Below are positions 43,405 through 53,021 of a stretch of DNA of 64,000 nt, one piece after another. Each line of letters starts with the position of its first letter. Within the stretch, counting starts at the first letter, position 1. The notes under the pieces are model-generated. The model did not search any database, was not told the origin of the DNA, and saw nothing but the letters and a program-made list of their open reading frames with translations. The stretch is from NCBI RefSeq assembly GCF_014066305.1, contig NW_023501042.1, positions 124,001 through 188,000 on the forward strand, read 5' to 3'. The position numbers were made by a program, and so were the translations under genes. The DNA is from Letharia columbiana. Lineage: Eukaryota; Ascomycota; Lecanoromycetes; Lecanorales; Parmeliaceae.

Positions 43405-43514
43405 TCTACAGATACTCTCTCCTCGGCCTCAATCGTAATAGCGCTCGCCGGGCAAATAGCCTCGCACAGCTTGCAAGCAATACACCTCTCCTCCCCGGTC
43501 GGATATCGCCCCAT
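43405..43514 (-). pseudogene. Fragment of complex I subunit NDUFS8 (NuoI, TYKY)
   Basis: An ATG-led frame reads [20 protein letters not shown] and then [15 protein letters not shown]. This is the near-invariant first 4Fe-4S motif (CxxCxxCxxxCP) and flanks of NDUFS8/NuoI. The second cluster motif (CIYCGFC-type) and the rest of the subunit are absent downstream, where the frame stops. The N-terminal membrane-contact part is absent upstream. Only about 37 codons survive, so this is a stray duplicate and not the working gene. It is surprisingly well conserved for a relic. Confidence 0.75.
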
Positions 43515-44142
43515 TCGAAATTAAAGCACATCCGGTTCCAAGAGCTGCAAGGTATGATCAAGATTATTCGGTTCATCTATCTATGCCTTAGAGGTAATGC
43601 AATTATCAAGCCATCATCAAGCCAAGATCCTGCCCAGCATTCTGAACATGCTATGGTATCGTCCTAGCTAATGCAAAGCCAAGTCCCTCTGGAGAGCTCG
43701 TGAATGTCGTCAAAGACTAATGTAGATGTGCTGCTTTAGAAATCATCGTCCTGCGCTTCGAGGCCTCGGTGGCGAAATGTCTCAAGGTCTAGTTGACAGC
43801 TTTTGGTGAAAGTAAAGGGTGTTCCGTAACATGTGATAATTTGGTGTCCACGAGAAGCGAATCGTCGAAGAAGAGCCAAATGGTACACCGTTAATGCGAG
43901 CGTCAAAGCTGGGGAATAATGGTCGGAAATCGTAACATCGTCGTCGAAAGGAACCTCTCATTTGCAAATGCAAAAGCTATCGCTGCTGGCTTTCAAACCT
44001 CCCATCCAGGCTTGATTTCGAAATCTCCAAGTGTCCTTCTATCCATAGAACGCCAAATCGCCTCACGTCTGCCCTTAGTCATCCAGATCTTAGGGCAGTC
44101 ATCAAATCACAGATTGCTCGTCTTATGATGTTGGGAGAAGTC
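43515..44142. other. Intergenic region
   Basis: It is the 3' flank of wee1. No gene is supported; short plus-strand frames have no homology. Confidence 0.4.
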
Positions 44143-47100
44143 CTACACGTCAATCATTTCCGCGTCATCCGCAAGCACTTCGTCTGCGGGCCCCCAATTG
44201 CCTTCAAATATCGTAGCACCTGCTCGTCTCCTGGACTCAGCCCATTGAACGCCTATCGTTCCAAGGACCTGATCCACGACTGGCCGATTGATGGTTTCGG
44301 GTGAAATCATCCAGCGGACAATATTGTCAAGAGCTTCTGGGTCTTTGGAGTCGATCATGAAGGCTGGCGGGTGAGCAAGTTCACCGGATCGATGGAGCTT
44401 GAACGGGCCGTTCTTCATTTCCTTTTCACGTCGGCCGCGCAAGAATTTCGGAGAACCGAAATCGTCTTCTCCTGAGTCCGATCCATAGAAGTCTTCGACC
44501 GATGCGTCTTGGGAAAGAGGCTTCCCCAAGGAGTCCCGAAGGACACTGCTGGTCCCTGAGCTCCATGTCAGGCTTGGAACGTCGCTCATGTCACCTGTTC
44601 TCAGTCGTTGCCACGACGCTCCATTGTCCGGTAGCATTACATTTCCTGCTATCTCAAGCATGATGAGTCCTAGGGCGAAGACATCTCCTGGCTTATCAAA
44701 ATGCCCCCTGAGTATCTCGGGTCCAATATACTCTCGATCGCCTTCTCCATCTATGCCTGGCTGAGCTGGCCACCGAGTTGCCATGCCAAAATCAGCGATC
44801 TTTAAGACGCCTTCAAAAGTGATCAAGACATTAGCTGGTTTGAGGTCTAAGTGGATGAAGCCCGAATCATGGATATGCTTGAGACCACGCGATAGTTCGA
44901 GCAGGATCTTCCAGATCCTGAAGTCGTCAAGTCGAGCTTTGCGTCCTACTTGATCAAGGAATGAGTCCAAGCTACCCTCTTCGCAGAACTCCGTTTGGAT
45001 ATACAGGTGGTTTTTGTCCTCCCAGCTATCGAAAAGCTGTACGGTATGATCCGAATGTCCAAGCGCTTTCAGTGTGTTGACTTCTTGAAGCTTTCGCTGT
45101 CGGTCTTTCGGCCCTATATATGCATTGCGAGACTTTTTAACGGCCCAGACTCGATCTGGCAACGGTGTCCTGGGTGAAGTCCGTGCCTGGGGGATTGAGA
45201 AGTAGCTTTGGGAACCCTTGAGTTCCTGCTTTTGCGTTACACGATATACTTGAGAGAATTCGCCCGTGCCGATCAGATCTACTTTGTCGAAACGAGAAGT
45301 CAGAACGGGGTCGATCTCGACCGCAACTGAGCCATGAGGAGGCGTCATGCTAGAGGTCGATTTTTTGAACGATGCGAAAGAGTCCCTAGGAGCAGTTGGG
45401 GTCGCAGGAGGATACATCGACGCGCTGCTCGCCGAAGCAGTCATGGGCCGCAGCTGCTCATTTGCATGCGCAGATATCGACAGGCCACTTGGGTCAGGCG
45501 GGATCATGCTCCCTTTTGGCGTATGAGGGGATAAGTGTTGCATTCGGTCGTTTAGAGGGCTGGCTGGAGATAGGGGACTTGGTTTAGCTTTTGATCTGCT
45601 TGACAGAAAATCGAGCGCAAGGGAAGATGTCTTGCGGAGCGGAGTCGGTGACTTCACATTCCGTAATAGACGGGAATGGGTGAAAGAGCGGGTCATCGAG
45701 GAAAAGTTTCTGAATCTCAGGGCGGTTGATGGAGAATCGTCCATCAAGCCGTCACTGTCTCCATCCACACTTCCTGATGGTGTCCCAAATGGAATCAACT
45801 TACAATCTTGCTCATGCTGGAAAGACTGGGTCTCCGCACCAACAGAGGCACCAAACCCAGGACTAGCAAAGTCCTTGCGCGTTGCGCTTCCTCCAAATGT
45901 TGTCTGATGGGCGCTACCCGAAATGCCGGCTTGCTTCGTTGGAGTTGGGGGAATGTCGCATTCAGCGCTGGACTGACTATCGTCTTGCCTAGGCGGTGAT
46001 TGCAATTCTTCAATGTCGGTATTGAGAAAGCTGGAGGTCCGTCGAAGGCTGCCGCCCATATTGCTGCCAAATATACTGACACCTTTCCCGAAAGTCTCAG
46101 GCGCTAGGCGTGTGGTGTGCGGGTTGAATGGCGTCGATGGTGTGCCGAAGGAATGTCTGGTATGATGAGCTTTTGCAAAGGTATTTTCGCGCGGCGCTGA
46201 TGGGGATGGTATCTCCGCAAGGCTGTGGCGTTTGCAAGGCGTGTCCGGCATGGAATTTTTGCTCGCACCGAACCCAGCTTGCGTGTCTTCTACATTCTTA
46301 TGACGCTTCGAGATAAGTCCGGTTGACATGAACGCTGCGGGTAGTGGTTTGACCAACTTGTAATTTTCGGGCGTTGCAAAAGAAGTTCCTGAAGAAACCT
46401 GGCTTGATAACTCTCCGTCGCGAGAACTGGGCCGTGCAGCGCCTACCGGGAGCGACTTTGAAAAGTCGACAAACGTTCGTCGCTGCTCAGGCTGCCGGAT
46501 TGGAATGTGCGTGGGCGAGTCTTCTGCCATGCTCGAATTCGAAGTAGACTGAGACAATGTCCGTGACAGAGGATGACGTTGGGGTTGCGATGTTTGGCTG
46601 GACCCAGTCTGCTTCGAGCCATGCTGAGACATGGGATGTGCAGAAGCATTAGGTAGACAGCCTTGCGAAGAAAATGGGCTATCCCGGGCCATAGAGGGCA
46701 AGACGCTGTCAAGCGACATTCGAAGCCTACTTTTCTGTGAGGCATGCCCTGGCGTAGCAAATTCAAGAGCAAGATCAGTGTTAGGCTTCGACCTTGCAAA
46801 TAATGGCTTGTCATGTCTTTGCTGCAAAGTTGTTCTCCGCAGCGATGATGTCCGCTTGGGCACCGCTGACAAGTGGTCAACTGGAGCACTTGAGTCCATG
46901 CTCATTGTCGATTCGGTCGGGGACGGTTCGTCATGTTCCTCGAACGCAGCTTCATGATCGAAAATGTTGAAGTCCGTATTAAACATGCCTCCGTGCAAAC
47001 TTCTCCTCTTTCTTGACGGGCTTCCCGGGTTCCCTTGATCCAAGTTCATAATTCCATCACTTCTCTTCAGCGGACTGGATTTTGCGCCCCAGCTGTTGCC

Positions 47101-47688
47101 TTTCTCAAAGTTCCTAGTTGCACGAGCGGGCGCAAACGGACTGCTACCTGGTGGAGGCGCATTCGCCTTGTATATTACGTCTGGCATCGAATCTTCGGCA
47201 GGACTTACGCTTCGCTCATTTCTGTTCTCCTGATCGTCACTTGATTCGGCGGATGACTGTGGTGTGGCGTTTCCAGGATTTCTTGACTCGCTCAGTGTTC
47301 TCTTTCTTGGACTGCGCTGGATGCTATTGGAGCGTGAAGGATTGCGCATAGGACTCAGTTTTCGAGTGGCAGGTCTGATCTTCCGTGCACTGTAGGGGTA
47401 AGGAAATGCCAGCAAAGATGGAGATGAGACATGTGTAGGCGAGAGCATGCTTGCCGATATCGATCGATTTGGAGGTGGTTCTCGCGAGTGCGAAAGCGGA
47501 GAGCTAGGTGACGGGGATGTTGACTTTGACGTAACTAGACGAAACGCAGGACCTTTGGATGGTGATCTAGAGAGAGAGCGCCGTAATTGTCTGAAAGCTG
47601 AAGCTGGGTCGACATGGTGTATGTGAGTTGGCGACGGACAGTGTAAAGTTCCACCTGCATCGCCATGTGAAGAGTAGGACCCAACCAT
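44143..47688 (-). CDS. wee1: Wee1-type CDK-inhibitory protein kinase
   Basis: Intronless, 1181 residues. The ATG at 47688 gives MVGSYSSHGDAGGTLHCPSP and THIHHVDPASAFRQLRRSLS, the typical N-terminus of filamentous-fungal Wee1 (AnkA). The open frame further upstream has no ATG. About 790 residues of Ser/Pro-rich regulatory sequence with many SP/TP sites follow. The kinase domain is at about 795-1160: glycine loop LIGTGEFSQVYRV, lysine in VWAVKKSRNAY, catalytic loop HLDLKPANVLI, metal loop IADFGMA, and the Wee1-specific GEGDREYIGPEIL in place of an ordinary APE segment. A ~20-residue insert sits between strands 2 and 3. Family role: inhibitory Tyr15 phosphorylation of CDK1, timing mitotic entry and septation, in the nucleus. 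Confidence 0.96.
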   Translation of the reverse strand: MVGSYSSHGDAGGTLHCPSPTHIHHVDPASAFRQLRRSLSRSPSKGPAFRLVTSKSTSPSPSSPLSHSREPPPNRSISASMLSPTHVSSPSLLAFPYPYSARKIRPATRKLSPMRNPSRSNSIQRSPRKRTLSESRNPGNATPQSSAESSDDQENRNERSVSPAEDSMPDVIYKANAPPPGSSPFAPARATRNFEKGNSWGAKSSPLKRSDGIMNLDQGNPGSPSRKRRSLHGGMFNTDFNIFDHEAAFEEHDEPSPTESTMSMDSSAPVDHLSAVPKRTSSLRRTTLQQRHDKPLFARSKPNTDLALEFATPGHASQKSRLRMSLDSVLPSMARDSPFSSQGCLPNASAHPMSQHGSKQTGSSQTSQPQRHPLSRTLSQSTSNSSMAEDSPTHIPIRQPEQRRTFVDFSKSLPVGAARPSSRDGELSSQVSSGTSFATPENYKLVKPLPAAFMSTGLISKRHKNVEDTQAGFGASKNSMPDTPCKRHSLAEIPSPSAPRENTFAKAHHTRHSFGTPSTPFNPHTTRLAPETFGKGVSIFGSNMGGSLRRTSSFLNTDIEELQSPPRQDDSQSSAECDIPPTPTKQAGISGSAHQTTFGGSATRKDFASPGFGASVGAETQSFQHEQDCKLIPFGTPSGSVDGDSDGLMDDSPSTALRFRNFSSMTRSFTHSRLLRNVKSPTPLRKTSSLALDFLSSRSKAKPSPLSPASPLNDRMQHLSPHTPKGSMIPPDPSGLSISAHANEQLRPMTASASSASMYPPATPTAPRDSFASFKKSTSSMTPPHGSVAVEIDPVLTSRFDKVDLIGTGEFSQVYRVTQKQELKGSQSYFSIPQARTSPRTPLPDRVWAVKKSRNAYIGPKDRQRKLQEVNTLKALGHSDHTVQLFDSWEDKNHLYIQTEFCEEGSLDSFLDQVGRKARLDDFRIWKILLELSRGLKHIHDSGFIHLDLKPANVLITFEGVLKIADFGMATRWPAQPGIDGEGDREYIGPEILRGHFDKPGDVFALGLIMLEIAGNVMLPDNGASWQRLRTGDMSDVPSLTWSSGTSSVLRDSLGKPLSQDASVEDFYGSDSGEDDFGSPKFLRGRREKEMKNGPFKLHRSGELAHPPAFMIDSKDPEALDNIVRWMISPETINRPVVDQVLGTIGVQWAESRRRAGATIFEGNWGPADEVLADDAEMIDV

Positions 47689-49474
47689 GAGGAGTTTCAG
47701 GTGGTTTCTGTTTCTGGTCTTACGTAGGTGGGGTGATGATGTCGGTGATTGCTCCGGTCGATGAGGTATACGGATGTTTGGCCTGATTTTCAATGATCTC
47801 AGTGCTTGTGTTCGGAGTGAGATTCTGCTCCCGGTGTCCGAAAATTGCGCGCGTCTTATTGATAGCCTGCGTATACAAACAAAGTCGCATACGCGCTGAA
47901 ACGTGTCCCCGGAATGTTGCCAAAAGGAATGTGTGTTTCAGAACTGGTACCCCCCAAGCATCCCCTCAGCCTATCCCCATCCACCTCCTCTTGTAGACTG
48001 TGAAATTGCTGGATGGGACTTTGCGAGTTGCGAGTTGCGGGGCAGGGTATGTCGCAATCTGAGCTCAGCACCCGTGGTATTCGGCCGCAGGACAGAATCC
48101 AAGTAGAAAGATTGCGCGAGAGGTGGAGATGTGCTGACAGGGAAAGACTGGAGTGCGCGCCGTAGTCGTCAGCAATAAAGATGTTGGATGGTTTAATGTA
48201 AACGTTGTTGCCTTCGATTCATTGGAAGACGCGTACCGGTAAACAAAAAAGTATAGCCGAGTTGTGGCTCTAGGCAGTTCTGGGACTAGTCTATCTCTGA
48301 CAGCAGAGCCGTGATCCTGCGTGATTGATTTCTTCGCCTTTTTTGGTTTGTTTTTGTTTTTTTTTTTGCAGCGGCGATCGCGAGGCACCCTTGTCAGAGA
48401 TCTACCTTACTCTTACATATTGCCACCTGCTTAGCATCTTGCTGTTGCCATGAGCACGAGAGGTTATTGAATTATTATGTACGAGTAAGTAGATAAAAGT
48501 ACATATTACTGTTTGACGTCTCTTCATCCTGCGACAGCCATATTTGATGAAGATGGTCACGTTGAAAGGCGGGTGAGGTTCGACAATTTCTGATCGTTAG
48601 GAGTACCTTAGAGGTCTCAGATGCCACCAAAACCCTGGACCTTAACAGCTCTGATAGGGAACCAGTCCCATACTATTTACTCGCAGTCTGAGCATAGACA
48701 AGGCAAACACAGAGCAACAGATTTGCCTCTCTGTGTAAAGGGCAGTCATGACTTTCAACGCTTGAATTTCCGCGTCTCAATTTGCTGCTTCCACCATATG
48801 GAAAAATCCAAAACAGATACGGATACTACTACGTATGATGGACACAGTTTCCAGGCCGATATTCATCATGACCTCTACATTTCCATTGTTCACGTTGGCG
48901 TCATCAATTACTCCTTTGGCGACGGTTGTGCATCAGCGGTGGGGTGAATCGCTAACAAGCAATAAGCATGCATAGATGCTTTAGGGAAAGCTTCCAGAGA
49001 ACAATTGCAATGTCCCAATTCGAGTTCGTTGAAAGGCGCATGGAAGTTGTTTGTGCCAAGTCAGGAATCAGCAAGCCGAAGAGTATGAAGGCCTCATGAA
49101 ACACGTCTGTTTCGGCATGAAGCTAGGGACAGCGGCGATATGGATCGATATCGGAATCTTAGAAGCCGTGAAGCAAACACGCCGGCTTTGTGCCGAAAAA
49201 GCCAACTCAGCGGAGTATTTACACCTTTACAAGCCCACTCACCGTCAATGACAGGGCTACTAGCCGCAACCGCAGCATTGGAGAGGCGACTGGCGCTATC
49301 GTTGCTCTACATGATTTGACGGGCTCGACAACCATACCCGCACTGTCAGACCTATGGCCTTCCGAGCGCGCTTGAAGCGCCCGGAATACCATTCTGCAAT
49401 GAACGTCTCCGCAGTTCTTGCATTCAATTGTCTTTCAATTGTATATTGCCGAGCCTACGAAGCCATCTACCTAC
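47689..49474. other. Long upstream region of wee1
   Basis: About 1.8 kb without a supported gene. A poly-T run lies near 48355-48368. An ATG-started frame at 48621-48947 (108 codons) has no recognised motif and is probably spurious. Confidence 0.45.
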
Positions 49475-50044
49475 ATGTTTTTCAACAACCTTTTCTTCTC
49501 TTTCCTACTCTCTGTACTGTCAGCAGCAGCTCTGTTTCCAGCATCAGACAACGCGAATCCGGATCATCCTTCTCCAGTCCAACATGTCGAACGAGACCTC
49601 TCCCAACCTCCAACCCTCAGCAACATCACCCTTTCCACACCCTCCTCCCTAAACACCACCAACGCAATCGACCCCCACTGCTTCCTTCCCAACCCTCGCC
49701 AACCGCACATCCAGCCCTCGGACTGCCACACCGCTCTCTACGCCCTCGTCGTCTCCCCCAGCGCCATGCTCCTCGAACACTGGGACCGCAGCTCCATCCT
49801 CCCCGTCGAATCCGCATCCGGAACCTGCTCCATAATCCTGGCCCGTGTTACGGACACTGCAGATGGCATTTTCCAACCGATTCTAGTAGCGCACGCGGCT
49901 GCGCTGCTCGTGCGGAGCTGTGTCACGGCGAGATGGGGGTATCAGGGGGGTACGGCGAGGATTGGCCAGAGGCAGGACTTTGTGGTATATTTGAGTGCTA
50001 GTTGGGCCGCGGGCGATATGAGTATAGCAAGAGCGACTGCTTGA
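49475..50044 (+). CDS. Secreted protein of unknown function
   Basis: Intronless, 189 residues. The ATG at 49475 gives MFFNNLFFSFLLSVLSAAAL, a strong signal peptide; overlapping frames have no such start. The mature protein has four cysteines (PHCF, SDCHTAL, GTCSIILA, RSCVTA), probably two disulfides, and sequons NIT and NTT in a Ser/Thr-rich N-terminal stretch. The block HIQPSDCHTALYALV, the end of the domain (CVTARWGYQGGTARIGQRQD) and FVVYLSA have the pattern of a widespread, unnamed family of secreted ascomycete proteins. It may be a candidate effector or wall protein; no enzyme motif is seen. Confidence 0.72.
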   Translation: MFFNNLFFSFLLSVLSAAALFPASDNANPDHPSPVQHVERDLSQPPTLSNITLSTPSSLNTTNAIDPHCFLPNPRQPHIQPSDCHTALYALVVSPSAMLLEHWDRSSILPVESASGTCSIILARVTDTADGIFQPILVAHAAALLVRSCVTARWGYQGGTARIGQRQDFVVYLSASWAAGDMSIARATA

Positions 50045-50716
50045 GTTTGATGCGAAACCACTCAGCAAGAGCTATTTGCGTACATGACTTCCTCCTCCTC
50101 TGCAGGCACCATCTCTCGCTTTCCCCATTGTGTACCGCTTTTGATCCAAAATGGTGAAAACTGATAGGACAACAACCTCTCCTCTCTACTTCTCTACCCC
50201 TCTCTGTCCCGGACTCATCCCCATGAGACTGTACGTCTATGATTCCCTCAACCGTACACGCCGTCAGAGTAGGAAATCTGATACAACGACATCGTCCCCA
50301 CAAAGAGGCTTACGGTACAAACACCGCTCCAGGCATTACCTTACCGTCTCCAAGAACAGCTTCCGAAAACGTTATGATAAGTGTACCTGGGCGGGCATCA
50401 ACGCATTAAAGACGCAGGGCGTCGCGGTATGAGGAGCCTGGGGGTAACAAGGCATCACTCCAACATTTACGCTTTAATTGAACATCAGTGGCAGCTTTGG
50501 AAGAAGGTGTGTAAACGGGGTAGTGAGAGCTCCTCCAGTGCATACCCAATCCTAGAACTCTGCAACTTCCTCAACACCGTCTATCGACCACGGCGGAATC
50601 GGGAGGGGGGATATCTACGACGATCAATCCCCTTAGTATCTCACACGTCTCCAGGTCTGGTCTATTCAATTGCTTAATATCGCTATCGACGCATGGGCAT
50701 GCTTCTAACCCTTTAT
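50045..50716. other. Convergent intergenic region
   Basis: It lies between the secreted-protein gene and the 3' end of Aip1. No gene is supported. Confidence 0.45.
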
Positions 50717-52657
50717 TCAAACAGCTCCTTCCACCTTCCATTTCTTAACAGCAGCATCCCCGCCAACGCTCACAACTTCGTTCTCGCCAGCCCATCTGAC
50801 GCCATTGACGCCTTCCTTGTGAGCCTGCGATACGCTAATGCGCTGGCCCGGCTTCTTCACGCTCCACACGAAGATATCGGTGTCCAGCCCTCCACTGACT
50901 GCTCTCTCGCCTTTCTCATCCCAGTCGATACTCATTACTCTCCCCGTGTGCGCGGACCATCTCGTGGTGACCGGTTCCGGGTTGTTGGGTTCGTAGACGA
51001 TGATTTTGCCGGAGGAGAAGCCGACGGCCAAATACTGGTTTGAGGCTGGGGAGAAGGCCAAGGCTGTGACTTGCGAGGGGTGCGGTATCGATTTGACGTG
51101 GTTGAGGTCTAGGTCGTACATGTGCTGTTGAGAATCGTCACCACCTACGGCGATGTGGCTTTTGCCTGCTGCGAGGACCGTAGGGGCGTACTTTGTTGGT
51201 ACGTGTTTTATGACTGAGTTGTCCTTCTGGGAGAGGAGGAAAATGCCTTTGTGTGTCGCTATTGCCGTACTAGAGGATGTCAAGGCAACGCCGCGCGGTT
51301 GACCGTCTGTTTTAGTTGAGGTGCCGGTGAAGGTCCTTGCAGATACATCGATGGAGCGGAGGGTATCGTCCCAGCCTACGCTGTAGATACGACCAGCGTT
51401 GGAAGTAGCGAGGTCAGAGACATAGTTCTTGTGGGCATCGCCATCGATAGTCTCGCCCTCTCCCGTCCCATCATAAGCACAGATGCGGCCGTCGCTACTG
51501 CCAGTGAAGAAAGTCGGGTCCGAGCTGTGTTCCCTGTCGGTTGTGATAGCTGTGATGTTCTTCTGGTGTCCCTGAACTGTCCGCAAGGTTCCTGGGTTTC
51601 CTTCTTGGAGGTAATTCAGATCACCCGAGAGGCCTAGACTGATGATCAACCCATCCGACCTGCCAGCAGGCCACACAACCCCAACCTGATGGTCCGGTAT
51701 GCTGACCTTCCCTTCCTCGCCCATCCGCCAGCTTTGCACCACCTTCCCAGCCTCTGCATCCCAAACCTTGACCGTCTGATCCGCACTACTCGTAACAAAC
51801 CTCCTTGAATCCCTCGCCCACGACACAGCGAAGACACTCCCCGTATGTTCCCCCACCCCCAATCTCCCCCTTAGCCTCCCCCGTCTTGCCATCATAAAGC
51901 CAAATCCTCTTGTCAGCCCCCACACTCACCAACGTCCCCCCATCCGGACTAAAAGCCACCCCGTAAACATACCGCTGATGTTTCCTCAAACTCGTATTGA
52001 ACTTAAACGGCGCCCCATGATAAAACACCAAACTCGTATCATCGCTCCCCGTCGCCGCCCTCAGCGGTCTCTGCTGCCTCACACTCACGCTATTAATCTG
52101 ACTACTATGTCCACTGATCTCCCCGACCGTATTCCCGCTATCGGCCGTGATGCAGTGTCCGAACTTCTCCTTCCCGTCGCCGACGGCTATGATGCGCTGG
52201 CTGTCTCCGTCCCAGGCTAGATCGTTGATGCGGCCGCTGATGATTGGGTATTCGCCCTTGGTGGCGCCTTCGCCGACGCAGTCCCAGACGCGGACGGTAC
52301 CGGAGATGTCCCCGCTGGCGACATAGTAGCCGGAGGGGGAGAAGCGGGCGACGGTTGCGGTGGTGGTGTGGGAGGTGTATTGGGTTGATTGGGAGGGGTG
52401 GTCGATGGAGCGGAGGAAAATGGATTTATTGTTCTGTTGTATGGGAAAAGGGTTAGTCAATTGGCGGGGTGTAGGTCGGAGTCGGGGAGCATACAGCGTA
52501 GGCTATTCGTTCGCCTTTGGGATCTGAGGAGAGTTGGGTGGGTTGACCGCGGTTGGTCGAGGGGGAGGGGGCCCAAATGGCCTCTGCTGGTTGTCAGGTG
52601 GAGGGATGGGACTATATTGGGGACGACGTTGGGCAGTGTACCGGCTTTGATTGACAT
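50717..52657 (-). CDS. AIP1: Actin-interacting protein 1 (Aip1), WD40 protein, with a one-base frameshift
   Basis: Exons 52657-52642, 52583-52495 and 52433-50717. Exon 1 encodes only MSIKA; exon 2 gives EAIWAPSPSTNRGQPTQLSS and DPKGERIAYA; exon 3 starts NNKSIFLRSIDHP. WD repeats run through the whole protein, for example GTVRVWDC, HQRYVYGVAFSPDG, DQTVKVWDAEAG and DTDIFVWSVKKPG. Expected length is about 606 residues, close to yeast Aip1 (about 615). At about 51850-51862 the coding strand reads GGGGGTGGGGG and the frame shifts by one exactly between GEIG and VGEHTGSVFAVSW, which should be continuous. One surplus G explains it. Family role: works with cofilin to disassemble actin filaments at cortical patches. 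Confidence 0.92.
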
Positions 52658-53021
52658 CTTTCGGTATGTTATCGCGACATTGACATGTCGTTGGTCACAA
52701 GATTGTTTACATTAGCCAAGACGTAAAGTTTAGATCTCGCTTAGATAGCTGCCCTATACTTTGTACTCTCTACGAAACGTATACTAGCTGTCACGCAGTT
52801 GCATGTATACATATGGTATCGATTCTGTCTCGCAACAACTTACATAATTATGTTGAACGACGGTCTATTGGTATATGAGTAAAGAATGCTCCTATTCCCA
52901 GGATAGTATACGTAGACGGAGCGTCTACCCCACCCAACCTATGATCTTACTGCCTTACGCCTCGTGCATAACCTCCGCATGCCCCAGGGTATCGTATCCA
53001 AAAAGTCAACAGAATAGGTCT
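52658..53021. other. Intergenic region
   Basis: It contains the Aip1 promoter and the 3' flank of the coiled-coil gene. Nothing else is seen. Confidence 0.4.

Noticed and set aside
48621..48947. 108-codon plus-strand ORF upstream of wee1
   Set aside because: No signal peptide, domain or recognisable conservation; its length is compatible with chance.
49626..49926. Minus-strand ORFs antisense to the secreted protein at 49475
   Set aside because: They are shadows of the real gene, which has a signal peptide and paired cysteines.
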